From positions 1,178,001-1,242,000 of the forward strand of contig NZ_JAGJBZ010000002.1 in assembly GCF_020010925.1 (NCBI RefSeq): 64,000 bases of DNA. Reading direction: 5' to 3'. The notes beneath the pieces are model-generated. The model searched no databases. It was not told the DNA's origin and was given only the letters and a program-made list of their open reading frames with translations. This DNA is from Streptomyces griseiscabiei (GTDB taxonomy: Bacteria > Actinomycetota > Actinomycetes > Streptomycetales > Streptomycetaceae). Positions 34,742 through 43,236 of this stretch are shown one piece after another (the stretch's first letter is position 1; each line of letters starts with the position of its first letter). Position numbers and translations under genes: made by a program.

Positions 34742-36541
34742 TCAGCGTGTCCTGCGGATGGCGTCTGTGGCCGCCGTGGCGATGGCGGCGGGAGCGCTGG
34801 AGGGCTGGGGAAGGTGCAGCAAGGTGGTCCCCGGCAAGTGGCGGGACTTCGCGGTGAGGGTGAGCTGGAGTACGGCGCAGCCGACGGTCGTGAGCTGCTT
34901 GACGCGGGTGACGGCTTGCGCGGTTTCGTCGGGGGTGTAGACGGCGTCGGTGACGATCACGAGAAGGCGGCCGGTGCCGGGGCGGCTGAGTTCGAGGCCG
35001 TGGTCGAGCGCGTCCAGGGCGTTGGCGAGGTTGTGACTGCGCCCGTTGGCGCCGAACGTGGTCACGCGCTCCGGTGCCCGGTGGGTGGGTCGGGTCAGTG
35101 CGGTCAGATGCGTGTCGTAGGCGATGGTGGCGGTGCGGGAGTCGGGGTCGGTCAGGGCTGCTGCGCGTGCCACGATCCAGGCAGCGGACGCGACGGGCGC
35201 GCAGGCGGCACGCATGGAGCCGGAGACGTCGACGGCGATACCCACACGCAGCGGTGGGGTGGGGGAGTTCCGGCGGCGGGTGCGGGTGAACGGTTCCGCG
35301 GTGGGCACCGAACCGGCCGCGCGCTGAGCGTCGCGGGCGAGGGCCGCGCGCATGTTGAGGTGGCCGGGCGGGGTGGGGCTGGTGGTCCGCTCCTCGGTCC
35401 GCTCGCGGTAGGCGGCGGCACGCAGAGCGCGGCTCAGGCGCGCGGCGGCACTCTGCTCGGCGGCGGTGGGCCTGCGGGTGCCGGTGACCGGGTTGCTGTA
35501 GGGCGCCGGTGTGCCGTCGGGGGTGACGGTGGCGCTGCCGGAGTTGAAGACGGAACTCGCGGTGGCGGCGGCCTGGCGTCGCCGACTGGCCTGCTGGGCA
35601 CGGTCGTTGGCCTGTGCCCTTGATCGGGTGGCGATGGCGTTGGCCGCTGCGGCCTGTGCCGCGAGGTCGGCGGCGTCGGTGGCTGCCGCGCTGTCCATGA
35701 CGGCCCCCACGGCGCCGGACAGCAGATCGGTGAGGTTCTGCGGCAAGGGCAGGGCGGGGGCTGCGGTGTCCAGAGCGTCGCACCATTCTTGGGCGTGCGC
35801 GAGCATGGTCGTGGCGTCGTGGTCGGCACACTGGTGGGCTGCGGTCCAGATGCGGGTGAGTGTGGCCAGCAGGTCGGCGCCCAGCACCTTTTTGCACAGA
35901 TCGGCGACGGCCCGGCTCTCGCCGGCGTCCAGGATGCCGACGTCACGGCGGCCGAGGACCAGGGCCGCCACGGCGGCGGCGTGCTCGATGCCTTTAAGGG
36001 TGGGGTGAGCGATGTCGGGCATGACCAGGGTTCGGGCACTGGTGCGCAGGTACATGCGGTCCGTGGGCCGCCGGTTCAAGTGTGCGCCTTCGACACGGCT
36101 CTCCTCCAGCAGGAGCGCGGCCTCGACGACCCGGGGGTCCGCTCCGGCAGGCGCCGTCCAGACGGAGTGGGCCGCGTGCGCGGCCTCGTGGACGAACACG
36201 CCCCAGGCGGCGGGATACCGCTCCTCGTCGCCCACGATCCGCGGATGGATCTCGTGGGGCTGAAGCGGGGCGAACAGGGCGGCGTCGAACTCGACCTCAC
36301 CCAGAGTGGGGAAATAGGCGGCCGGTGCACCGCTGCGCGTGCCGGGGCGGCAGGTGACGAGGAGGTCCTGGCGGCCGGAGAGGGCGACGAGCCGGTCGCC
36401 GAGTTCGGCTCCCACGCGCACCCAAGCGTTGGGGGAGGAACGGGGGAGCGCGGGCGGGGCGCCGTCGTCGTCCCATCGCGCGAGGTCGGCGTCGTCGTCC
36501 GGCGTGGTGGTGGGGGACTGGACGTGGTGGTGGGCGCTCAT
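34742..36541 (-). CDS. HExxH plus von Willebrand A protein, partner of MoxR ATPase
   Basis: A 599-residue protein combining two parts. The N-terminal third has a zinc-protease-like HEAAH at residues 118-122 with downstream Glu (LLLEESRVEGAHL). The C-terminal third is a VWA domain with the MIDAS motif DVSGSM near residue 440 and a later TD-A metal-binding region. The middle is Ala/Gln-rich. CobT-like and other VWA proteins work with MoxR/CobS AAA+ ATPases to remodel targets or insert metals. Its ATG overlaps the ATPase stop, so the two are made together. The joint function here is unknown. Confidence 0.75.
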   Translation of the reverse strand: MSAHHHVQSPTTTPDDDADLARWDDDGAPPALPRSSPNAWVRVGAELGDRLVALSGRQDLLVTCRPGTRSGAPAAYFPTLGEVEFDAALFAPLQPHEIHPRIVGDEERYPAAWGVFVHEAAHAAHSVWTAPAGADPRVVEAALLLEESRVEGAHLNRRPTDRMYLRTSARTLVMPDIAHPTLKGIEHAAAVAALVLGRRDVGILDAGESRAVADLCKKVLGADLLATLTRIWTAAHQCADHDATTMLAHAQEWCDALDTAAPALPLPQNLTDLLSGAVGAVMDSAAATDAADLAAQAAAANAIATRSRAQANDRAQQASRRRQAAATASSVFNSGSATVTPDGTPAPYSNPVTGTRRPTAAEQSAAARLSRALRAAAYRERTEERTTSPTPPGHLNMRAALARDAQRAAGSVPTAEPFTRTRRRNSPTPPLRVGIAVDVSGSMRAACAPVASAAWIVARAAALTDPDSRTATIAYDTHLTALTRPTHRAPERVTTFGANGRSHNLANALDALDHGLELSRPGTGRLLVIVTDAVYTPDETAQAVTRVKQLTTVGCAVLQLTLTAKSRHLPGTTLLHLPQPSSAPAAIATAATDAIRRTR

Positions 36542-37743
36542 CGCGAGCGGCCCCGGTGTGCGGCGACGGTGCTGCCCGGTGGCTGCCGGCCGGCTGAGGC
36601 GGGGAGCTGTTTGCCGAGGGTGAGGGGAGCGATCTTCTTGACGCCGACAGTCTTGATGATGGCGGCGGCGACGGCGTCGCGATCCTCCTCAGGGGCGATG
36701 CCGACGAGGTTCGCGAGCGCGGCTTTGGTGCCGAGGACGGCCTCGGTCTTCTGGTAGCTGAGCAGTTCCCGCAGTTGGGGGGCCCAGCCCAGCTCGCCGA
36801 GTTCGACCTGGTGGGCGAGGTGTCGGGCGACCCGGACGACCCGGGCATCGATCCTCAGCGCGTTGGCGAGGTCATAGTCCGTGCCGATCTGGATCTGCAC
36901 GCTGAACCGGGACGACAGCGCTTCCGTCAACACCGCGCCGTGGACGCCGGGATTGTGGCCCGCGACCACGTAGAAGCCCGGCTCGGCCTTGATGGTCTCG
37001 CCCTTGTGGGCCTTGACCTGGATCTGCCTGCGCCCGTCCATCGCGGGATACAGCGCCGCCAGGACCTTCGGTGAGATCAAGGTGGCATCGTCGATCAGCA
37101 GGGCGCGGCCCTCGGTCATCGCGGTGACCAGCGGACCGTACTGGAAGACGTAACCTCCGCCGTCGGCCTGCGTGTACTCGCCGATCAGGTCCCCGACCGT
37201 GGTGTCGCCGTCACCGGCGACGGTGAGCAGGTCCTCGAACGCCGCCTCCACCAACGACGTTTTACCGGTGCCCGGAGGGCCGTAGAGCAGCACCGGCACG
37301 TCGGCGTCGCGCAGCCGATTCAACGCCTCGACGTCGGGCAGATCGGCCAGCTCCCGGGGGTGGTAGACCTGGCCCCCCGCGCGGCGGATCGGGCCGGTCC
37401 GCCTGGGCGTGGCTGCTGCGGGAATGGTCGTGCGGGCCGTGGCCGCCTGGGCGCGGGGAGCGTGAGTGCCCGGTGGGCTGATCACAGCGGTCTGCGCGGC
37501 TGCGGCGGTCTTCGCGTTCGCGCGGAACTCCGGTTGCCCCCTTCCGCCTTGGTCGGCCTCGCCGCGTCGCACCAGGGTGAGGGCGGCGTTGCGGACGGCG
37601 CCGTGGGAGTGGCCCAGCTGCCTGGCCATGTCCCCGATGGTGAGCGTGTCCGCCGGCCGGTCGGCCAGCAGTCGGGCCACCTTGGCCCGTAGTTCGCCGC
37701 CCTTGGTACGCGCTGGACTGGCAGGCGTTCCGGGAGTGGTCAA
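36538..37743 (-). CDS. MoxR/CobS-like AAA+ ATPase with N-terminal winged helix
   Basis: A 401-residue AAA+ ATPase. An N-terminal winged-helix-like segment (LTIGDMARQLGHSHGAVRNA) is followed by a linker and the ATPase core: Walker A GPPGTGKT at 155-162, Walker B RALLIDDAT at about 208, sensor region VVAGHNPGVHGAVLTEALSS and arginine finger SRF. It is closest to the CobS/MoxR class. The HTH fusion is unusual. It starts at TTG 37743 with AAGGA about 8 bases upstream. Together with the VWA protein it forms a chaperone-like pair. Confidence 0.82.
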   Translation of the reverse strand: MTTPGTPASPARTKGGELRAKVARLLADRPADTLTIGDMARQLGHSHGAVRNAALTLVRRGEADQGGRGQPEFRANAKTAAAAQTAVISPPGTHAPRAQAATARTTIPAAATPRRTGPIRRAGGQVYHPRELADLPDVEALNRLRDADVPVLLYGPPGTGKTSLVEAAFEDLLTVAGDGDTTVGDLIGEYTQADGGGYVFQYGPLVTAMTEGRALLIDDATLISPKVLAALYPAMDGRRQIQVKAHKGETIKAEPGFYVVAGHNPGVHGAVLTEALSSRFSVQIQIGTDYDLANALRIDARVVRVARHLAHQVELGELGWAPQLRELLSYQKTEAVLGTKAALANLVGIAPEEDRDAVAAAIIKTVGVKKIAPLTLGKQLPASAGRQPPGSTVAAHRGRSR

Positions 37744-37755
37744 AACGAGGATCCT

Positions 37756-38123
37756 TCAACAGGTACGGGTGCGGGCGGGGTTGGCGATGCGCTGGAGAGG
37801 CCGGCGGCGCTGGGAGCGGGTCACGGACTGTGCCGACATCGGCGAACGGACCGGCCGGGGCGTACCGTCGGCGCTCATCGGCCGGCCGAGGGCTCGGCCC
37901 AGGGGCACGAGGCGGCGGGCGACGAGCAGCTCGCTGGCTGCCGAGCAGGCCCGTGCGTCCGCTCCGTACCGGGTTCCGTCGCTCGGCAGGCGCAGCCGGG
38001 CGTCTCTTCGAAGCCGGCCTGGAGCAGGATCCGCCGGGCTGCCAAGTTGTAGCCGGTGGTGGTGATCTCGCCGGTGATGGCGTGCCGGATCGGTATGAAC
38101 GGCTCTGCTGGTGCTTCGGGCAA
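37756..38123 (-). pseudogene. GF-module protein, frame broken near 37995
   Basis: It starts at TTG 38123 behind AGGAG and reads AITGEITTTGYNLAARRILL, QAGFEETPG. The expected continuation (RLPSDGTRYGADARACSAAS, ELLVARRLVPLGRALG) lies in another frame. One extra C at about 37995 joins them into a protein of about 122 residues, and the stop is at 37756. It is the same module family as the genes at 39451 and 39783. Confidence 0.55.
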
Positions 38124-38263
38124 TGCGGATCTCCTATCGGTGGTGGCGGGAAAGCGGCGGTGTTGGGCGAAGGCGAGGCGGGCCGAGCCCGGAGCTTCCA
38201 GCACATCAACGGTGCGTGGCTGGACCACGAACGAGGGATGGAGGGGTAGCCGAAGAGGCGGCT

Positions 38264-39448
38264 CTAGCGGTGCCGCGCGGGTGCTGGGCCGCGGGCGGGA
38301 GGTGCGGGAGGGGTTGTGCCTGGGGCCGGGCGCGGGCGGATCCGCAGGGTGGGGGTGCGGTGGGGCGGCAGGACCGAGACGCTCGCGCCGAGGTCCTCGG
38401 CCGTCTCGCGCACTTCCTGGGTGAGGAAGTCGAGGTGCCGGCCCAGAGCGGCGAGCTGAGCGGCGACCTGCCGACCGCCGACGGTGTCCAGGGCATTCGC
38501 GAACTGCCCTGCCGTTGCCAGGAGTTCCTGGAGACGGACCAGCGGGCCCGCCTGATAGCCGTGCTGGGTGGCGGTGAGCAGGGCCTCGGCGACCTCACCC
38601 GCCGCTCGCGCTTCGGAGACGTCGCAGATCAGTTCCTGCACGGATACCTCGGGTGCGGGCTCCGGGCGGTCGAGCGGGGAGACGTCCGGGCGCAGTACGC
38701 CCGGCGGGACCGGAGACGGCAGGGCACGGTGGGCGACGCCTTCGTCGGCGTAGTGGCCGATCACCTGCCATCCCGGCGCGTGAGGATCGCCGGACGCAGC
38801 GACCACGACCGAGGAGTCGCCCTCGGCCAGGTGGGCGAGGGTGATGGACCGGCCGTCGGCCGCGTACCACGACTCGAGCAACTCCAGCTCACCCCGCCGC
38901 TGCGCCGCGTGGGCCATGTCGGTCCACCGCCGCTGTTCCTCGTCGGTCAGCGGGATCTCACGGTGTTTGTCGGGGTCGGTGATCTCGGTGGCGAGGTAGC
39001 TGTGGTCCGCCCAGAAGCCGAGGTGCGGCCATGCCGCCTGCTGCTGGGCGCGTTCGGCGGGGGAGCCGGGCTCGGCGGGCTGGCTGAGGATCTTCGCGAT
39101 CTCGGTGTGGGAGGCGGCGAGATGGTCGAGCTGGGCCTGCCAGGCGGTGGTGTGCCGGGCGGGCGGCAGCGCATCGAGGACCCGGCGGGCTGCGGCGAGC
39201 AGATCGTCGGCATACGGGAACAGGTACGTGGCGTACGCCTGGAGGGCTGCCTGGTCGCGGTGGGCGAGGGCGGTGGCTGCGGTGGCGTGGCGGACGGTGC
39301 GCCCGTGGCGGTCGCGGGTGACGTCGAGCGCGGTCTCGCTCTCACGGCCGATGCGCTTCATGCGCAGCCGGAACTCGTGTGCGGTCGCCGCGAGTTCACG
39401 CAGGGTGGAAGGGGGTGTGCGGGGGATCGGCTGCTCCTTGGCGGTCAT
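38264..39448 (-). CDS. Large helical protein of unknown function
   Basis: A 394-residue protein from ATG 39448. It is mostly helical and includes long coiled regions (LRELAATAHEFRLRMKRIGR and a late LAALGRHLDFLTQEVRETAE). The middle has a beta-like part (SWYAADGRSITLAHLAEGDS). The C-terminus is Pro-rich. No recognised motif, signal or membrane segment. It is tightly linked to the small module genes upstream. Confidence 0.58.
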   Translation of the reverse strand: MTAKEQPIPRTPPSTLRELAATAHEFRLRMKRIGRESETALDVTRDRHGRTVRHATAATALAHRDQAALQAYATYLFPYADDLLAAARRVLDALPPARHTTAWQAQLDHLAASHTEIAKILSQPAEPGSPAERAQQQAAWPHLGFWADHSYLATEITDPDKHREIPLTDEEQRRWTDMAHAAQRRGELELLESWYAADGRSITLAHLAEGDSSVVVAASGDPHAPGWQVIGHYADEGVAHRALPSPVPPGVLRPDVSPLDRPEPAPEVSVQELICDVSEARAAGEVAEALLTATQHGYQAGPLVRLQELLATAGQFANALDTVGGRQVAAQLAALGRHLDFLTQEVRETAEDLGASVSVLPPHRTPTLRIRPRPAPGTTPPAPPARGPAPARHR

Positions 39449-39450
39449 GG

Positions 39451-39786
39451 TCAGCGGCGTGTCCGGTGTCCTGTCGGCGCGTCCGGCGCCGGCCGGGCGA
39501 CCGGAGGCGAGGGTGTGGGCCGGCCCGGGGACGGGATCTGGAGGTCGGGGTCGAGGTGGACGGGGTAGCGGGCTGCACTCAGCATCTCGGCGGCCCAGGA
39601 CGCGTGACGGTTCTCCCAGTCGCGCCCGAGGTCGAAGGGCAGCCGGACCCACTGCCCCCGAAGGGCGGAGAAGGTCATGAACCCGGCCCGGGCCAGGAGC
39701 CGCGCGGCGAACTCGTCGTAGGCGCCTTCGACTTCGACCTCACCACCCGGACCGCGCAGGATACGGATCGGCGCGGCGGTGTTCAT
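39451..39786 (-). CDS. Small GF-module protein
   Basis: A 111-residue protein starting MNTAAPIRILRGPGGEVEVE. Residues 20-75 form the recurrent module (FAARLLARAGFMTFSALRGQ, then a strand and AAEMLSAARYPVHLDPDL). ATG 39786 overlaps the upstream stop by four bases. The tail is Pro-rich. Confidence 0.6.
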   Translation of the reverse strand: MNTAAPIRILRGPGGEVEVEGAYDEFAARLLARAGFMTFSALRGQWVRLPFDLGRDWENRHASWAAEMLSAARYPVHLDPDLQIPSPGRPTPSPPVARPAPDAPTGHRTRR

Positions 39787-40208
39787 CGGCCCCGTCCCTG
39801 GCGGGGGAGCGACGTGGTGACGGTGAACGCAGGAGGCGCGGAAGTACCTCGGGCCAGGGCGGTGATGCGCGAGGGAAGCCGTGCTGCGGCCCGTGCGATG
39901 CGCGAGCGCCGCTCGGCCCGGTCGTTACCGGCCGACGGCGGTGCGGGAGCCGGTGCGGGGCCGGGGCCGAGTGCGCTGTCGGCCTGTACGGCGTAGCCGA
40001 GGGTGCGCAGGTCGCGGACGGCCTGGCGGGTGCGGCGCACTCCGTCGCGGTCGGGGTCGGTAAGCCGGTACAGCCCCGGGGAGAAGGGGACGGGCTCGAA
40101 CTGCTCGCGGGTCAGAAACCATTCGGCCAGATGCGGGGTGAAGGTCGGGCCGGCGGTGGCGATGTAGCCGTGCTCGGGGTCGGTACGGAAGCGGAAGTGG
40201 TGGAACAG
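39783..40208 (-). CDS. Small GF-module protein, start uncertain
   Basis: The coding part is clear from about 40208: FHHFRFRTDPEHGYIATAGP, FTPHLAEWFLTREQFEPVPF, then SPGLYRLTDPDRDGVRRTRQ and AVRDLRTLGYAVQADSALGP. No ATG, GTG or TTG lies in frame between this and the stop upstream. CTG 40208 has GAGGA about 7 bases before it and is the best candidate. It is the clearest example of the module: helix, Y-x-L strand, helix, GY-x-V-x-x-D. Confidence 0.55.
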   Translation of the reverse strand: MFHHFRFRTDPEHGYIATAGPTFTPHLAEWFLTREQFEPVPFSPGLYRLTDPDRDGVRRTRQAVRDLRTLGYAVQADSALGPGPAPAPAPPSAGNDRAERRSRIARAAARLPSRITALARGTSAPPAFTVTTSLPRQGRGR

Positions 40209-40222
40209 AGACGGATCCTCAT

Positions 40223-40531
40223 CTACGGGTCACCGGCGTGGAGCCGGAGGCTCGGGTGGGCGTCGCACGGCGGGGGCGCCGAGGCAAGGGTGGTGCCGGG
40301 CAGTGCCCGGGTGGGGCCGGCGGGTTCAGCCGCGCGGGCGATGCGTACGAAGGAATCGCGCTCGGTGAGCCACGTTTCGATGGCCGGCACCGCCTCCAGC
40401 CCGAGCCGGACGCGTACCTCCTTCGGCGGCTGCACGCGGGCGGCGGGCTGGACGGAGACAGGGAGGTTGCTGCGGCGCCAGGTGTCGAATGCCGCATGGC
40501 TGGGGGCCAGCGCCTCACTCAGCCGCGCCAC
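40223..40531 (-). CDS. Small protein of unknown function
   Basis: A 102-residue protein from GTG 40531. The reading frame stays coding-like upstream (LLHQCRATLADGSTDAAIVA), back to the stop of the next gene at 40621, so the true start may be a non-ATG codon near 40590. Features are a short Trp-containing helix (HAAFDTWRRSNLPVSV) and VRVRLGLEAVPAIETWLTER. No family recognised. Confidence 0.5.
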   Translation of the reverse strand: MARLSEALAPSHAAFDTWRRSNLPVSVQPAARVQPPKEVRVRLGLEAVPAIETWLTERDSFVRIARAAEPAGPTRALPGTTLASAPPPCDAHPSLRLHAGDP

Positions 40532-40618
40532 GATCGCGGCGTCGGTAGAACCGTCCGCGAGCGTGGCACGGCACTGGTGGAGCAGGCAGGGCGCGTGGGT
40601 GAGGGTGGCTCGACAGGC

Positions 40619-41146
40619 TCAGCGGCGGGCGGGCTGCCGGGACTGCGGGGTGGTGGCCGGCTGGGTCGGCGGCCTGGATGCTTGTGGTGCGGACGGCCGG
40701 GACGGTGCGGATGCCTCGCGCAGGGCTGTGGCGGTGTCACGGAGGCGGAAGCGGGCGGTGACACAGTGCTCGGCCGCCAGGGTCCGCAGTATCTGGGGGT
40801 CGCTGCGCAGGTGGGAGGGGATGGGTTTCCCTGTCCCTTCGCGCTGGAAGCCGGTCGTGGCGTAGGCCAGGGCTTCGGTGAGGGTGTGCAGGGCGTGCGC
40901 GATGCCGGCGGTGGCCGTGGCGAGCTGGACCAGGGTGGCGCGCTCGGACGGGTGGACCGTCTCGGGTGCGGTGAACCGGGCCTGGGCGCGTTCGACGGTG
41001 CGCTGCAGGTGGTGGGCCAGCACGCTGATGTCGTCGGCGAGCGCGACCGGATCGACGGCCTCGGGCGTGGACGGAACCCGGTCGGCGAGCCCGTCCAGGC
41101 GCCGCGCCAGACGGTCGAGCGTCCTCGGTGTGACGGATGAGGGCAT
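40619..41146 (-). CDS. Helical small protein
   Basis: A 175-residue, mostly helical protein (LDRLARRLDGLADRVPSTPE, then DISVLAHHLQRTVERAQARF) with a Pro/Ser-rich tail. It starts at ATG 41146, overlapping the upstream stop. It resembles in style the bundle proteins at 41431 and 47579, which may share a fold. Function unknown. Confidence 0.58.
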   Translation of the reverse strand: MPSSVTPRTLDRLARRLDGLADRVPSTPEAVDPVALADDISVLAHHLQRTVERAQARFTAPETVHPSERATLVQLATATAGIAHALHTLTEALAYATTGFQREGTGKPIPSHLRSDPQILRTLAAEHCVTARFRLRDTATALREASAPSRPSAPQASRPPTQPATTPQSRQPARR

Positions 41147-41364
41147 CAGATCACCTCGGCTGCTTGCATACTCGCCACGCCGTGCGGGTCTGGGTGGCGG
41201 TGATGACGGTGGACGTCGTCGGTGAAGAACGCGGCGTAGGGCAGGGGGCCGCTGTCCCAGATCCGGTTGCTGGCCGGATCGTCGGCGGTGAGCACCCGCG
41301 TGGGGGAGGGCTGCCAGCCGGGCAGCCGGTCGGCGAGCGCGTGGGCGAACTCGGTTATGTGCAA
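41146..41364 (-). CDS. Truncated paralogue of the two-part accessory family
   Basis: A protein of about 72 residues whose start (FAHALADRLPGWQPSPTRVL, NRIWDSGPLPYAAFFTDD) matches the N-terminus of the 262-residue protein at 42001 (FATALARRLPGGTW and GLLWDAGPARSALLD). The remaining two thirds, including the GF module, are missing. TTG 41364 with GAGGA upstream is the likely start. It may be a remnant still read through coupling to the next gene. Confidence 0.5.
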   Translation of the reverse strand: MHITEFAHALADRLPGWQPSPTRVLTADDPASNRIWDSGPLPYAAFFTDDVHRHHRHPDPHGVASMQAAEVI

Positions 41365-41430
41365 CGGCGGTTCCTCGGGCAACGGCCGGAGACGTCGAGG
41401 GGGATGGGGAAGGCTCCGGGGTGTGAGCGG

Positions 41431-41928
41431 CTAGCGGGTACGGGATGTGGAAGCTGTGGCGGCGGGGGGTGTGCGGACCGGGAACGTGTGCGGGGTCGTG
41501 CGGGTGTCGGCGGTGGCCCGCAGTTCCTTCGCGGCGCGGGCCAGATGCATACGGACTTCGCCCATGCGCTCCGCGAGCGCCTGCTGCACGGCGATGGTCG
41601 CCCGGTCGCGGGCGGGACCTCTCGGCTGGTGGGTGAGGTCGGCGAGGTGGCCGAGGTGGTGGACGGCGGCGCCGAGGGCGGCGAGCGCGGCACCGGTGGG
41701 TGCGGCGGCTGAGGCGAGCGCCAGAGCGGTGCCGCGGCCGGCGGTGGTGACCCGGCTCGGGTAGCGGACGGCGGCCCGGTGGCGGACGGCATGCTCCCCG
41801 GCGAGGTAGCCGAGCAGGTGGGCGAGGTGGCGGATCTCGTCGTCGAGGATCTCGCTCACTGCCGGATCCGGGCCGATCCGGTCGGGGAGCGGCAGGTGAT
41901 CGGCGACGGTGTCGAGCCGGTCGGCCAC
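41431..41928 (-). CDS. Helical small protein
   Basis: A 165-residue helical protein from GTG 41928 (VSEILDDEIRHLAHLLGYLA, AALGAAVHHLGHLADLTHQP, VQQALAERMGEVRMHLARAA). The frame stays coding-like upstream to a CTG at 41970 (SESDLDQRLLLHF) with GGGAG six bases before it, so the true start may be there. Function unknown. Confidence 0.55.
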   Translation of the reverse strand: MADRLDTVADHLPLPDRIGPDPAVSEILDDEIRHLAHLLGYLAGEHAVRHRAAVRYPSRVTTAGRGTALALASAAAPTGAALAALGAAVHHLGHLADLTHQPRGPARDRATIAVQQALAERMGEVRMHLARAAKELRATADTRTTPHTFPVRTPPAATASTSRTR

Positions 41929-42000
41929 GAAGTGCAGCAGCAGGCGCTGGTCAAGATCGGACTCGGACAGCGGGAACTCCCGAGTGCAGGGGTGGAGGGG

Positions 42001-42789
42001 CTATCGCCTTACGGTGGGCGGCGGTTGCGCGGGCCGCAGCGGTAGGCCGGGCCCGGTCGGGTGCGGGCGGGATGGCGGGGCGGGGATGTCCGGGGTGGCG
42101 TGGCGGAAGTCGACGCCGATGCCCTGGGCAGTCAGCAGGCGGATGACGCTCTGGAGAAGCAGGGCACGCTCGGCGTCGGAGGCGGCGGTCAGCACGAACG
42201 CGCACTGGTCCAGGTCATAGGTGAAGCGGCAGCCGTACAACACCATGTGGGCGTCGGCGGGCACCGAACCGTACGGTGCTCCGACCACGCCGTCGGGATA
42301 CCAGATGAGGGTGAGGGACCGGGTGACTGCCGGAGCCGGCGGACGGTGAGGCGGCTCGGGCCGGGCACGGGCATCGCGGCGTACGGCCTCCAGAGCCCAC
42401 AGATAGCGGGGCAGCAGTCGGCGCGAGACGGCGTAGGCGGCACGGACCGGATCGTTGGGGACGCTGATGCCCATCGGTTCGTCCACCACGCTCAAGTTGT
42501 GTTGCTGAACGCCCTCGGGCTTCAGCGCCGCCACCAGGAACCGGCGCGGACGGCTCGGCCGTACGGTGACGGAGAGCTGCGTACCGCCGGGTCCGTGGAG
42601 CACGGCGCTGTGCCCGAGAGGGTGGTCCAACAGCGCGGAGCGGGCGGGCCCGGCGTCCCACAGCAGACCAGCGGCGGGCCACTGGTCCTCGAAGGTGGCG
42701 AACGTCTGCTCCTGGCTGCGCCAGGTGCCGCCGGGCAGACGGCGGGCGAGAGCGGTGGCGAAGCCGGGCAGGCCGGTGTGCTGGGGCAT
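42001..42789 (-). CDS. Two-part accessory protein with C-terminal GF module
   Basis: A 262-residue protein from ATG 42789 and paralogue of the one at 30608. Shared blocks are FATALARRLPGGTW, FLVAALKPEGV, MGISVPNDPVRAAY, RYLWALEAVRRDARARPEPP, LTLIWYPDGVVGAPYGSV, then the module MVLYGCRFTYDLDQCAFVL and LLTAQGIGVDFRHATPD. The N-terminal part is also found alone in the truncated gene at 41146. Function unknown. Confidence 0.6.
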   Translation of the reverse strand: MPQHTGLPGFATALARRLPGGTWRSQEQTFATFEDQWPAAGLLWDAGPARSALLDHPLGHSAVLHGPGGTQLSVTVRPSRPRRFLVAALKPEGVQQHNLSVVDEPMGISVPNDPVRAAYAVSRRLLPRYLWALEAVRRDARARPEPPHRPPAPAVTRSLTLIWYPDGVVGAPYGSVPADAHMVLYGCRFTYDLDQCAFVLTAASDAERALLLQSVIRLLTAQGIGVDFRHATPDIPAPPSRPHPTGPGLPLRPAQPPPTVRR

Positions 42790-42807
42790 GGTGTCCTGGC
42801 GGGGTAG

Positions 42808-43236
42808 TCAGTGGGTGCGGCCGGTGGAGGGTCCGCTGTTCGGGGCTGCCGGGGCCGGGAGCCCGGGCGAGCGCCTGCCGGCCTCGGCCGTGGAGTGCCG
42901 TCGGGTGTGGGGCTGCGGCGGTGCGAGGGCCTTGAGACGGTCGACCGTGAGATGCAGGTCCTCGCCGAGGGCGCGCACCGTGGCGGCGGCCTCCTGGAGA
43001 TCGTCGTGCAGGTCGAAGCCGTCGTCGGCCTCGGACTCCTTGGCCTTCTCGGCTGCTGCCTCGAAGAACTCGGCGAGGCGTTCCAGGAGACCGTCGGTCG
43101 GTTCCAGAATGTGATCGACATACTGGGCGGCTGTCTCGAACGACTCGGTGGCGTTGAGCCGGTCGGTCAGGTCCAGGACGATGCGGCCATAGACGTAGTG
43201 GCTGGTCGGGTCGGTGGGAGTGCGGGGCTGGGTCAT
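42808..43236 (-). CDS. Acidic helical protein
   Basis: A 142-residue protein from ATG 43236. The centre is a long acidic helical region, possibly a coiled coil (DGLLERLAEFFEAAAEKAKE, DDLQEAAATVRALGEDLHLT). Function unknown. Its ATG overlaps the upstream stop, which couples it to the DpdA-like gene. Confidence 0.55.
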   Translation of the reverse strand: MTQPRTPTDPTSHYVYGRIVLDLTDRLNATESFETAAQYVDHILEPTDGLLERLAEFFEAAAEKAKESEADDGFDLHDDLQEAAATVRALGEDLHLTVDRLKALAPPQPHTRRHSTAEAGRRSPGLPAPAAPNSGPSTGRTH

